Assembly (NCBI RefSeq): GCF_000585335.1
Contig: NZ_KK073872.1
Location: 3,215,283 to 3,279,282, forward strand
Source: Cloacibacillus evryensis DSM 19522
GTDB taxonomy: Bacteria > Synergistota > Synergistia > Synergistales > Synergistaceae
Length of the DNA stretch: 64,000 nt
Reading direction: 5' to 3'
Shown here: positions 35,869 to 45,378 of the stretch, piece after piece
How the letters are laid out: every line of letters starts with the position of its first letter
How positions within the stretch are numbered: position 1 is the first letter of the stretch
Notes under the pieces: model-generated
Databases searched by the model: none
What the model was told of the DNA's origin: nothing
What the model saw: only the letters and a program-made list of their open reading frames with translations
Position numbers and translations under genes: made by a program

Positions 35869-37503
35869 ATGCCAATTACAGACCTGCTTGAGAGGAACGC
35901 CAGAGAATTCTGCCACGAGACGGCGCTCGTGGAGATAAACCCCGAGGTCAAGGAGCTGCGCCGCGTCACGTGGAAAGAATACGAACTTATCGAATCAAGC
36001 CCCGCGGAAAGCTACCGCCGTGAAATAACCTGGAGCGTCTTTGACGAGAAGGCGAACCGCTGCGCAAACCTGCTGCTCTCGCGCGGCATCAAAAAAGGCG
36101 ACAAGGTCGCAATCCTGATGATGAACAGCCTTGAATGGCTGCCGCTTTATTTCGGCATCTTGAAGACCGGTGCCCTCGCCGTCCCCCTCAACTTCCGCTA
36201 CACGGCGGAAGAGATAAAATACTGCCTTGACCTCGCGGACGTCGACGCGCTCTTCTTCGGACCGGAATTCATCGGCCGCGTCGAAGACATCTGCGGACAG
36301 ATACCGCGTGTGAAGCTGATATTCTACATCGGCGACAGCTGCCCGCGCTTCGCGGAAAATTACCTGCACCTGACGGCGAACCTCTCAAGCTACGCGCCGC
36401 GCATCCTGCTCTCCGACGACGACGACGCGGCGATATACTTCTCCTCGGGGACGACCGGTTTTCCAAAGGCGATACTGCACGACCACGAAAGCCTCATGCA
36501 CGCGGCGAAGGTCGAACAGAGCCACCACGGACAGAAACATGACGACGTCTTTCTCTGCATCCCGCCGCTCTATCACACGGGGGCGAAGATGCACTGGTTC
36601 GGCAGTCTCATCTCCGGCGGCAAGGGAATACTGCTCAAGGGCACCGACCCGGTATCGATAATAAAAACCGTCTCGGACGAGAAATGCACCATCGTATGGC
36701 TGCTCGTGCCGTGGGTGCAGGACATCCTCGACGCGATCGACGCGGGAAAGATACGGCTGGAAGACTACGAACTCTCGCAGTGGCGTCTCATGCACATCGG
36801 CGCGCAGCCGGTGCCGCCGAGCCTCATCAACCGGTGGCGCAAAGTTTTCCCGAAGCATAAGTACGACACGAACTACGGCCTCTCCGAGTCGATCGGCCCC
36901 GGCTGCGTGCACCTCGGCGTGGGCAACATCGACAAAGTCGGCGCGATCGGTATTCCAGGCTACGGCTGGAAGGTGAAGATCCTCGACGACGAAGGACGCC
37001 CCATCACAGACGGCAGCGTCGGCGAACTGGCCGTCAAGGGACCGGGCGTCATGACCTGCTATTACAAAGACCCCAAAGCCACCGCCGAGGTGCTGCACGA
37101 CGGCTGGCTCTCGACGGGAGACATGGCGCGTCAGGACGAGCAGGGCTTCATCTATCTTGTGGACCGCAAGAAAGACGTAATCATCAGCGGCGGCGAGAAT
37201 ATCTACCCCGTCCAGGTCGAGGACTTCCTCCGCGCCCACCCATCGATAAAGGACGCGGCGGTGATCGGCCTGCCGGACCAGCGTCTCGGCGAGATCGCGG
37301 CGGCGATCATCGAACTCAAAGAGGGTTTCTCCTGCACGGAGGAAGAGATAGAAAAGTTCTGCCTCGACCTGCCGCGCTACAAACGCCCGCGCCGGGTGAT
37401 TTTCGCCGAAATACCGCGCAATCCGACGGGCAAGATCGAAAAGCCGAAGCTACGGCAGATATACCGCGCGGAAAACCTCGTCGCGATGCAGACGAACAGC
37501 TGA
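35869..37503 (+). CDS. AMP-forming acyl-CoA synthetase under T-box control
   Basis: A 544-residue class I adenylate-forming enzyme. Motifs in order: P-loop YFSSGTTGFPKAI (about residue 190), the aromatic-acid-pocket region PPLYHTGAKMHWF, TNYGLSESIGPG, WLSTGDMARQDEQGFIYLVDRKKD, and the C-terminal catalytic lysine in NPTGKIEKPKL. It activates a carboxylic acid with ATP and CoA. The upstream T-box implies expression when a specific tRNA (apparently tRNA-Tyr) is uncharged, linking it to aromatic amino acid metabolism. AAGGAGGAAG precedes the ATG at 35869. The substrate is not determined by sequence. Confidence 0.88.
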   Translation: MPITDLLERNAREFCHETALVEINPEVKELRRVTWKEYELIESSPAESYRREITWSVFDEKANRCANLLLSRGIKKGDKVAILMMNSLEWLPLYFGILKTGALAVPLNFRYTAEEIKYCLDLADVDALFFGPEFIGRVEDICGQIPRVKLIFYIGDSCPRFAENYLHLTANLSSYAPRILLSDDDDAAIYFSSGTTGFPKAILHDHESLMHAAKVEQSHHGQKHDDVFLCIPPLYHTGAKMHWFGSLISGGKGILLKGTDPVSIIKTVSDEKCTIVWLLVPWVQDILDAIDAGKIRLEDYELSQWRLMHIGAQPVPPSLINRWRKVFPKHKYDTNYGLSESIGPGCVHLGVGNIDKVGAIGIPGYGWKVKILDDEGRPITDGSVGELAVKGPGVMTCYYKDPKATAEVLHDGWLSTGDMARQDEQGFIYLVDRKKDVIISGGENIYPVQVEDFLRAHPSIKDAAVIGLPDQRLGEIAAAIIELKEGFSCTEEEIEKFCLDLPRYKRPRRVIFAEIPRNPTGKIEKPKLRQIYRAENLVAMQTNS

Positions 37504-37543
37504 GCCCTAAGGCTTTCCGCATAGGCGGCGCTTGTGCGCGTGT

Positions 37544-37571
37544 TTGACAAAAAAAACAGATAATGTATAAT
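37544..37571 (+). promoter_or_regulatory. Consensus promoter of tRNA-Thr
   Basis: TTGACA (37544-37549) and TATAAT (37566-37571), both perfect, spaced by 16 bases. Transcription would start near 37579, 22 bases before the tRNA. Confidence 0.85.
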
Positions 37572-37600
37572 GTTCTCCGGCATCCGTACGGGTGCCTTTT

Positions 37601-37676
37601 GCCGGTGTAGCTCAGCTGGTAGAGCAGCTGACTTGTAATCAGCAGGTCGGGGGTCCGAATCCTCTCGCCGGCTCCA
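37601..37676 (+). tRNA. tRNA-Thr (anticodon TGT)
   Basis: A 76-base tRNA with encoded CCA. The acceptor GCCGGTG pairs with CGCCGGC, the D-arm is GCTCAGCTGGTAGAGC, and the anticodon stem GCTGA/TCAGC encloses CTTGTAA with anticodon TGT at 37634-37636. The T-arm is GGGGG-TCCGAAT-CCTCT with two G-T pairs. Confidence 0.96.
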
Positions 37677-37684
37677 GTGACAGC

Positions 37685-37718
37685 AAGGACTCAGACGATT
37701 TCGTCTGAGTCCTTTTTT
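37685..37718 (+). terminator. Terminator of tRNA-Thr
   Basis: AAGGACTCAGACGA (37685-37698) and TCGTCTGAGTCCTT (37701-37714) form a 14-bp perfect stem with a 2-base centre, ending in a T-run. Confidence 0.85.
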
Positions 37719-37763
37719 ATTCGAACCAACATTATGCCGTCAAAGATATGTTATGTTAGGACG

Positions 37764-40035
37764 TTATTTCTTCTCGGAGAGAGCGGTGAAAGCATCTATG
37801 AGCTCATTGATGACTTCTTCGCTTCTCTTTAGCATCGTGTCTTTTTCTTCATCTCTCTTTTTCAATTCGAGAAGCATCTGCTGCATACCTGCCATTTGAC
37901 GCTGTACGCTCTCGATGTCCCTTAGAATGGACACCTGTTTCCTACCGCCTTGCCCAATGGCAAAGCTTATGCCGGCACGTCCCATCGTGTCACCGTTGGA
38001 ATTGATTGAGAGCCCAGCGTTTACCAGCATATTTTCTCTAACATAATGGAATGCTCCAACCGCCACTGACTGTTCATTGCGGTACATGCCCAAACCTGCG
38101 CTGAGTGTAGTCGGCTGGTATGGGTTGTAAGGGACGGGATGGAGCGCGCTTAACGCCGCAGCATGTGCGCCTACGATCTGAACACGTTCATCGATGGTAT
38201 CGATTTGGCGGTACGCGTTCCATAGCTGGTCTCCATTGACTGCATCAGTACTTCCCTGACTAACGCTGCCATTGGCAAGCCCGGTTATTGTGCTGCCGCC
38301 CATGTTGATGCCGCCCTGGCTTATGTCAATAGTTCCGATTTTGACCTCTTTGAATTTAGGCGTCTCTGCAACGCCAAACGTATAGGTCCCATGCGCATCT
38401 TGCGTTATGCTGAGGTTGCTGCCTTCGGCAATGGCAAACTTGCCGCCATTTGTGATATTAGTTTCTTTGCCGTTGACTGAGAGCGTCCAGCTTCCCGAGC
38501 CTTGGCCGGCACCGGATGCGGCAGCTTCTTTGATGGCCTCCTGAATGCTTGTGAAGCTCTTGCCGTTAACGTTGAAAGTACCGTTAATGCGGCCGTTAGT
38601 TGTAAGCTTGAACGAGCCGCCCATCGCCTGAACCATGGAATCGGCAAGAGTCCACATCTGTTTTCCGGATATTGCGTCTACGCTGTTTTTTGAGATATCT
38701 CCGTTGGCTACGTTCGTGAGTTTTACCTCGCTGCCGGGCGCGCCGCCAACTAAAGTGATGGTGCTCTTGGTGTTGTCGTCATACTTCACTGAGAGCATGT
38801 CCGCACCACCGGCTTTTATTATGTTGTTGATCTTCATGCCAAGGTCGTTGCTGACCGTTTTAAGCTGGCTGAAGTTGACGGCGTCGCTGGCAGCGTCTCC
38901 GTTCGCAACGTTGGATATCTTGACCGCCGTTCCGGAATCCGTGACTGAAAGTTTGTTCTTCGCGCTCTTGAGATATTTGACGGAGAGATCGTCTCCCTCC
39001 CGCAGACCCTCTATCCTCGCATCCTGGGGACGCCACCTGCCCTCCCAAAGCCGCCACGTCGCCGCTTACTGTCATGAGCTGGCTGAAGTTGACGGCGTCG
39101 CTGGCAGCGTCTCCGTTCGCAACGTTGGATATCTTGACCGCCGTTCCGGAATCCGTGACTGAAAGTTTGTTCTTCGCGCCCTTGAGATATTTGACGGAGA
39201 GATCGTCTCCCTCCCGCAGGCCCTCTATCTTCGCATCCTGGGACGCCACCTGCCCTCCCAGAGCCGCCACGTCGCCGCTTACTGTCATGAGCTGGCTGAA
39301 GTTGACGGCGTCGCTGGCGGCGTCTCCGTTCGCAACGTTGGATATCTTGACCGCCGTTCCGGAATCCGTGACTGAAAGTTTGTTCTTCGCGCCCTTGAGA
39401 TATTTGACGGAGAGGTTGACGTCCTTGGACACTTCTGTCACGACATTGTCCAACGCCTTCAATTGAGCGATGTTGACCGCATCGGTATCCTCTATCCCGG
39501 CCGCTACATTGGCTATGTTGCGGGTGTTGCCATCACTCCCGACAGATACCTCCCCCCAGCCATCTTTGGCGGCAGTTTGATTTATCGCATTGATATAAGC
39601 GGTATTTGCCGCGGTAGGAATGTATAATTTTATATTAGTGCGCATTTTTGATGAAGAGAATGCCCCTAAGGCAACTCCGCCCGCAGCCTCTCCAACGGCA
39701 TTGCGCCCTATGGCGAGGCTGTTAATATTATTCGCTGTAGAATATGCCCCGAGAGAAATGGCGCCAGAAAGTTGCGCATGTGCCGACATTCCAAGCGCTA
39801 TATCCCCCCAATTGTCAGCTTTCGCAGTTGCTCCCAAGGCAACCGTGCTCTTCCCACCGGCTATAGCGTCACACCCTGCCGCAACGCTAAATTGATTTGG
39901 AGCGGACGAGCCTTCGCCCCATTCAACACTTTTCTTCCCCGGCGCCGCTTTGGCTGAACAGGGGAAAAAAAATAACAGGATCACCAACCACGTCAATATA
40001 TCTTTTTTTGCCAACAAGGTCATATATTTATTCAT
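37764..40035 (-). pseudogene. Trimeric autotransporter adhesin (YadA type), interrupted by a 1-base frameshift
   Basis: Two frames together make one protein of about 756 residues. The N-terminal part (38860-40035) has a signal peptide (LVILLFFFPCSAKA), YadA-head repeats such as AVALGATAKADNWGDIALG and SLAIGRNAVGEAAGGVALG, and stalk repeats. The C-terminal part (37764-38837) continues the stalk and has the YadA anchor (STDAVNGDQLWNA, LSAGLGMYRNEQSVAVGAF, GRAGISFAIG). The break is an extra G near 39027, where one stalk copy reads CTGGGGACG and the others CTGGGACG. An unusual 62-residue coiled-coil tail follows the anchor. The start overlaps the upstream gene as ATGA. It could be a true pseudogene, a slippage-switched gene or a read error. 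Confidence 0.85.
38864..39415 (-). repeat. 213-base tandem stalk repeats in the YadA-type gene
   Basis: Near-identical units begin at 38864, 39078 and 39291. The second unit is 213 bases (71 codons); the first is 214, carrying the frameshifting base; the third is partial (to about 39415). Each encodes SVKYLKGAKNKLSVTDSG followed by TAVKISNVANGDAASDAVNF. Such repeats allow stalk length to change by recombination. Confidence 0.88.
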
Positions 40036-40718
40036 TTATTTTCACCTCTTGTAAAGTCGATCGCGACTTTGTTGAAAAGGCGCAAAATTTCAGCGCTGAC
40101 ATCGGTATCCGGCAAAGCTGCTATCGCAAGGCCGTCCTGGATGAGCACTTTGACTCCACGCTTGTTGCATTTCAGCCATTCCAGCGACGTTCTCCTTAGT
40201 TCGATTATAAGAATGTCAGAGACGCGCGCTACTTCTTCCTGATAGAGCGCTCCCATTTCCGCGCGCTTTTGTGCGGCGTGACTCTCGGCATCTTTCACTC
40301 CGCCGAGGCTTGCCCTATATTTCTTAAACTCGGCGTCAAGCTTATCTCTAAGCCTGTCGAGATGAGCCTGCCCCGCCTTTCCTGGAACGCTTGAATCTAT
40401 CACCGCCGCCACGTTGATGACGGCGACCTCTGAGGAAGGCGCCGGATTTGCGCTCGTGCCTGGGGCCGCAGGAACCGCCTCCGGACGCTTGCTGTAATGT
40501 ATCCCGCTCATAACAGTACTTACAGCAGCCTCTCCATTTTTGTCGGCGTTGCGAATCCATCCGGCATTCTTTTTGCTGGAGACAAACGCCTCGGTATGAT
40601 CCGCTGCTTCCGCCGGCTCATGCCAATTACATGCCACCATCGGCATAATAACCGCGATAAAAATAGTTATTATGACTATAAAAATATTCTTGGATTTTTT
40701 CATAAAATATCCATGCAT
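40032..40718 (-). CDS. Exported OmpH/Skp-like coiled-coil protein
   Basis: A 228-residue exported protein. The N-terminal signal (NIFIVIITIFIAVIMPMVAC) could be a lipoprotein signal with cysteine at the end, or be cleaved later near AEAA. Residues about 120-228 resemble OmpH/Skp: SSEVAVINVAAVIDSSVPGK, a basic helical hairpin (HLDRLRDKLDAEFKKYRAS; HAAQKRAEMGALYQEEVARV) and the final VLIQDGLAIAALPDTDVSAEIL. Skp-type chaperones escort outer-membrane proteins. It overlaps the adhesin start by four bases (ATGA), so a dedicated chaperone for the adhesin is likely. The start at 40718 has AAAGGAG upstream, unlike the longer frame. Confidence 0.75.
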   Translation of the reverse strand: MHGYFMKKSKNIFIVIITIFIAVIMPMVACNWHEPAEAADHTEAFVSSKKNAGWIRNADKNGEAAVSTVMSGIHYSKRPEAVPAAPGTSANPAPSSEVAVINVAAVIDSSVPGKAGQAHLDRLRDKLDAEFKKYRASLGGVKDAESHAAQKRAEMGALYQEEVARVSDILIIELRRTSLEWLKCNKRGVKVLIQDGLAIAALPDTDVSAEILRLFNKVAIDFTRGENK

Positions 40719-41943
40719 CGTTATTTCTCCTTTGCCAACGAAAGTCTTTGTTTGACCATTGGCGCATTCTTCTCTTTTATTTTCTCTCCCGCTGGAAATC
40801 AAGTGCAGGTAAATAATAAGCCTATAACTGGCTTTAAACGTGTATTTTTGCTAATTTTTCATGAAACACCCCATATTTATAATATTCTATGCCTTAATAC
40901 TGGATATTTTATTCCAATATTACAGATTTTCAATATACAATTTGACCAATTTTATCCAAAATAAAAATTCAACTATAATGATTATTTCACCATTAAAATA
41001 CCAATAAATACCATGTTTTATAGCATATAAATAATTGAATTATTGGTTTTTAGAATAAAAAATCAACTTTTAATAAAGAAGAATACAAAAAACATTGTAC
41101 AAGGTTCCTAAATTGTTTATATTTACAGAAAAGTCGGCAGCAATCCTGTTGCAATGTAACTCCCATTGATTTTTTCTGTTGGGCAATTTGCACAAAATAA
41201 AATTTTCTGCCGAATTACAAAATAATAAAATTTCAGTGAACGTACGAACGGCAACTCTGCAATAATTTAAAGCGTTATGTTTGTTTTAAAGGCGGCGTTA
41301 TCTTTGTGAGGATTGCATACACGCTTGATGTGCGAAAATATTTTATGCCTTGTCGTCATTTATTTATGGGTGGCAACAATAAACGGCATAATTAAATAAC
41401 ATTGTTCGTGATACGGGCGATCGGCGATGTATGTTTGAGATATGCCGCTTTTGATTTTGCGGCGCCGATATCGTATCTCGAGCACGGTGTTATCCATAAG
41501 GAGAACTGTCCGCGGCAATGTAATGAAGGCTTGTTTTCGTGAAGGGACTAGGGCGGGGCCGGTGACCTGTAGAAACGAGGAGGTATTCTTTAGAGACATT
41601 ATCTGAAACCACAGCCGTGAGGCCGGTTTTCTTACAATAGAGTTGCTTATAAATCAACTTTTTATGGCTAAAAAGTATAACAAGATCACACTTCGCCAAA
41701 ATACCGCTTATTTTATCGTTTTATCGATATGTAAGAAACAAATGCGCATTAAGTCATATTCAAGAGAGACCTTTTTAATTTGCGTTTATAAGGCCTCCGG
41801 ATATATATATATATCGAATTAAGTTTGTCACTTAATATTTTATGGCTATATGTGAAATAGATGATAGCATTTAGAATGTAATTTACACGATATAGCTTTG
41901 AATTTTAAGTAATTTTTCAAAAAACAAAAAAGTGAGGTAATAC
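40719..41943. other. AT-rich 1.2-kb gene-free region
   Basis: This spacer between the adhesin operon and the autotransporter is far richer in A and T than its neighbours. It includes an (AT)n run near 41804-41815 and an ACTTTTTA/TAAAAAGT hairpin (41657-41676). Short frames occur on both strands (longest about 79 codons, 41360-41599 minus) but lack ribosome sites and recognisable motifs. It should hold promoters for both flanking surface-protein genes. Confidence 0.5.
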
Positions 41944-44900
41944 ATGAAACTCTCGAAAATAATGTACTCTTTGCTGTGTCTGCTTTTGGTTTTGTTTACA
42001 CTTTTCTTCTCTCCCCCATCTGGCTGCTCCGCAGCGGACGACACGAGTTGGTTGGTGTTCCACGGAGACCATACCGTAAGTTCGGCGGATATCACGACAG
42101 GCAGCAAGGGCTCCCCTGGCATAAGCGTCGGTGGTTCAGGTTCCTCTATTACCATTACCGGCTTGGCAAAAGTTCAGACAAATGGTGAATATTCCGATGG
42201 ATTGTGTGCCGAAAATGGCGGTCGGTTAACCGTGAGATCTGTCGACGTAACGACAAACGGCAGTCAGTCAAACGGTATCCACACCGATACAGGCACAATA
42301 TCCGTTGGCGGGAACATAAACGCCGTCACGAACGGTGACTCGGCGCGCGCCCTCTGGGTCCAAGGTAGCGGCAAGATAAATGTGAGCGGCGACGTGACGG
42401 CATCCACAAGCGGAGGCCAATACGACGGCTTTATGTCGAACGGCATAGCCGCAGGCGGCAGCGGCATTATGAATGTTGACGGGACCGTAACTGTGAAAAC
42501 AAGCGGCGCAGACAGGATTTATGCCGTCATGGTCGATGGTAACTCCATGGTAAATGTTGGCAAAAACCTGGACGTTGTGACCACGGGACGCCATGGACAT
42601 GGTGTTTACGTCCTTTCCAAAGGGCGGTTAAGCGTCAAAAAAGATATCGATGTTATGACGCAGGGCGAGACCGCATTTGGTATTTCCGTTAATGAAGGAA
42701 AGATAGATGCCGCGGGAAACATAACCGTAACGACAGAGGGGGCTACCTCATACGGAGTAGACTGCATCAACGGCGGCGTGATCAATGCCGGAGGAAAGAT
42801 AACCGCAAAGACAAGCGGAGATGACGCTTACGGCGTGGCGGCGAATATGGCGGGCAGTGCGATAAATGCCTCCGGAGATATAAACATCGTCACCGGCGGA
42901 GCGCGAGGGTACGGCTTCTATATTAAAGAAAACGGCAGAGTAACCGGCGGCGGAAACGTGAAAGCCAAGACCGGCGGCGAATCGGCCCATGCCGTATGGG
43001 CCAATAACGGTACTTTGGACGTGAGCGGCAACGTAGACGTTTCCGCCTCCGGCAAGTATGCCGGCGGAATTTATGTTACAGGCACAGACGGCATGGTAAA
43101 TGTCGGCGGAAACCTGCTCTCCACAACCAGCGGAAACGGGGCAAGCTCTCTCTGGTGCAGTATGGGAAAGCTTAACCTGCACGGAGATACCGCTGTCAAC
43201 AGCGCGAACGGGGACAGGGCCGCCGCCGTCTTCGCTGAAAATAAGGGGGCCGTGACGGCGAACGGCAATGTAAGTGTCAAAATGAGCGGAGATGACACAT
43301 ACGGCCTCCTTGCCATGACAGAAGGCACCATCAACGCGGAAGGCAATGTAAACGCGGCCATCAGCGGAAAGAATTCCTTAGCCGTCGTTGCCGGCGGCGG
43401 CGCGGTCAATATAAGCAAAGACGTTGCGGCATCGGCCGACGGGGACGGCGCGGTCTGTGTATATGCCAGTAGAAACGGCTCCGTAAATATAGACGGCGGC
43501 CTGCGGGCGAAGATAAACGGAAGCGGCGCGGAGGGCGTTTCCGCCGCCTCAGGCGGAACGGTGAATCTTAACCGCGGCGCGGCGATCCGCGTCGGGGATA
43601 ACCCCGTTTCTTGCGCCGTCGCCGCCCGCGGCGCAGGTTCGTCAATAAACATCAACAGGGCAGGCGGCGGCCTTGTCAAGATAGACGGAGACATATTTGC
43701 CATGGAAGACGCAAAGGTAAATATAAATATGGACGCCGCGGGATCTTATATCACGGGAAGTTCCGGCCTCAACGGCGCCGGCGGCAGCATCGCTGGGAAA
43801 CTGGACATAAACGTCGGAGCCTCCGCCGCCGCGTGGAACGTTACCGGAAACTCTTTCGTAACCGGGCTCCGCAATGCCGGCACAGTCAACTTTGCGCATG
43901 ATCCCGGCAAGCCGTCCGCATCCTACATCAAGGTCAGCGCAAAAGATTATGTCGGCGCCGGCGGAAACCTTGTGATGAGGGCTGACATCGACGGCCAAAC
44001 GGGAGACCGGCTTGAGGCGGAGAAAATAAGCGGCGAAACGACGATCACGGCCATACCGGTAAGAGCCGGCACCGCCGAGCGTTCCGGCGCGCTCGTGACC
44101 GCCGTCAGCAACAACGGCGCACGGTTCACGCTTACCGGGGAAAGAGTCGCGGCCGGCGCCTGGTATTACGAACTGGGCGACGCGCCTACGGCATCCGGCC
44201 GGGAATGGTATTTAAGGAGGTCCACCTCAACGGAGAGGCTCACCTCCACGGGATACGGGATCGCATCCGCCTCCTACCATCCCAACCTCTGGGACACCGA
44301 GGTGAACACACTGTTTCGACGCATGGGGATATACAGAGACGACATGTACAACGGAGGCCTTTGGTTTACCGGCGTTGTAAACAAGAACAGCTATGACTTT
44401 GCGGACAGCGGGAGCTATACGGACAACCGCACCTATAAAACGGGAACTATCGGCTATGACAGGAAGGTAGAAACCGGCGACGAACATACAAAGCTATGGA
44501 TCGGCGCCATGTTCGGTTACGGCAAAGACAACCGTGACATGGACTTCGGCATCGGCGAGTCAAGGATGGATTCGTATCACGCCTCTCTGTACGGCATATA
44601 CAGGGCGGACAACGGATTCTACGCCGTAGGCATCGCAAAGTATAATAGATACAAGAACGATTATGAGATAACGAGACCTGACCCGTTCACAAAGCAGATC
44701 CTTGAATTTGACACGGTCACGGGAGATTTTAAACAAAAAGGCTGGGGGTTGTCTCTCCAGGTCGGAAGGAAGTTTGAAATCAAGCCCGCAAAGGAAGGCG
44801 CGGCGGCCGCAGGCTGGTACTGGGAACCTCAGATACAGGCGTCATGGAACAGAGTGGACGGCGCAGACTACAAGACCAACAGCGGGATCGACGTACAGGT

Positions 44901-45216
44901 AAGCGGCAGCGATTACTTCCGCCTGCGCGGCGGTGTTGAATTGGGGCGCACATGGGAACTGGCGAACGGAACGATGCTCAACCTATACGGAGACGCCTCG
45001 TACTCTCATGAGTACGGCGGCGATACGGATTTCATAATGGACGGCGGCCGATTCTCAACTAAACACAGCTTCGGCGGAGGATATGGTATCTTTGGAATCG
45101 GCGCGAACTGGAGATACGCTCCGGGAAAATACATAAACGCGAGGTTCCAGCATTCCGCGGGTTCAAAATATACGGAACCCTTTGCCGTCTATCTCGGGCT
45201 TTCGTTTGAAATTTGA
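41944..45216 (+). CDS. Autotransporter (type Va) with repetitive passenger domain
   Basis: A 1090-residue outer-membrane autotransporter. A signal peptide (MYSLLCLLLVLFTLFF, ending near CSA) is followed by about 700 residues of passenger built from irregular repeats of about 20-40 residues (motifs like GKINVSGDVTASTSGG, GNLDVVTTG-type, GVINAGGKITAKTSGDDAYG), predicting a beta-helix. The last 280 residues form the beta-barrel translocator: WYLRRSTSTERLTSTG, then NLWDTEVNTLFRRMG, GLWFTGVVNKNSYDF, KLWIGAMFGYGKDNRD, and the terminal YLGLSFEI ending in I after F-E. GTGAGGT precedes the ATG. Likely a surface adhesin. A strong terminator follows. Confidence 0.9.
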   Translation: MKLSKIMYSLLCLLLVLFTLFFSPPSGCSAADDTSWLVFHGDHTVSSADITTGSKGSPGISVGGSGSSITITGLAKVQTNGEYSDGLCAENGGRLTVRSVDVTTNGSQSNGIHTDTGTISVGGNINAVTNGDSARALWVQGSGKINVSGDVTASTSGGQYDGFMSNGIAAGGSGIMNVDGTVTVKTSGADRIYAVMVDGNSMVNVGKNLDVVTTGRHGHGVYVLSKGRLSVKKDIDVMTQGETAFGISVNEGKIDAAGNITVTTEGATSYGVDCINGGVINAGGKITAKTSGDDAYGVAANMAGSAINASGDINIVTGGARGYGFYIKENGRVTGGGNVKAKTGGESAHAVWANNGTLDVSGNVDVSASGKYAGGIYVTGTDGMVNVGGNLLSTTSGNGASSLWCSMGKLNLHGDTAVNSANGDRAAAVFAENKGAVTANGNVSVKMSGDDTYGLLAMTEGTINAEGNVNAAISGKNSLAVVAGGGAVNISKDVAASADGDGAVCVYASRNGSVNIDGGLRAKINGSGAEGVSAASGGTVNLNRGAAIRVGDNPVSCAVAARGAGSSININRAGGGLVKIDGDIFAMEDAKVNINMDAAGSYITGSSGLNGAGGSIAGKLDINVGASAAAWNVTGNSFVTGLRNAGTVNFAHDPGKPSASYIKVSAKDYVGAGGNLVMRADIDGQTGDRLEAEKISGETTITAIPVRAGTAERSGALVTAVSNNGARFTLTGERVAAGAWYYELGDAPTASGREWYLRRSTSTERLTSTGYGIASASYHPNLWDTEVNTLFRRMGIYRDDMYNGGLWFTGVVNKNSYDFADSGSYTDNRTYKTGTIGYDRKVETGDEHTKLWIGAMFGYGKDNRDMDFGIGESRMDSYHASLYGIYRADNGFYAVGIAKYNRYKNDYEITRPDPFTKQILEFDTVTGDFKQKGWGLSLQVGRKFEIKPAKEGAAAAGWYWEPQIQASWNRVDGADYKTNSGIDVQVSGSDYFRLRGGVELGRTWELANGTMLNLYGDASYSHEYGGDTDFIMDGGRFSTKHSFGGGYGIFGIGANWRYAPGKYINARFQHSAGSKYTEPFAVYLGLSFEI

Positions 45217-45304
45217 CAGACCGGCAAAAAACAAAAATAAGGCAGGATAGTGCGAAAAATCATATAGTACGGCGCTGACAAAAAGTTCTACTGAACAATT
45301 AACT

Positions 45305-45348
45305 CCGAAGAGGGCCTGCTTCTCGAAGATGGCCCTCTTCGGTTTTTT
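45305..45348 (+). terminator. Terminator of the autotransporter gene
   Basis: CCGAAGAGGGCC (45305-45316) and GGCCCTCTTCGG (45331-45342) form a 12-bp perfect stem with a 14-base loop, followed by TTTTTT. Confidence 0.88.
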
Positions 45349-45378
45349 GCCGCAAAACCATCATGATACATAACTTCA

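Noticed and set aside
38864-39415. Tandem repeats considered as a CRISPR array
   Set aside because: Units are 213 bases, in coding frame, without short spacers; they encode adhesin stalk repeats.
41360-41599. A 79-codon minus-strand frame in the AT-rich gap
   Set aside because: No ribosome site, no family resemblance and no neighbour context.
37601-45216. tRNA-Thr followed by surface-protein genes as an integrated genomic island
   Set aside because: No integrase, no repeat of the tRNA 3' end, and no clear right boundary were seen.
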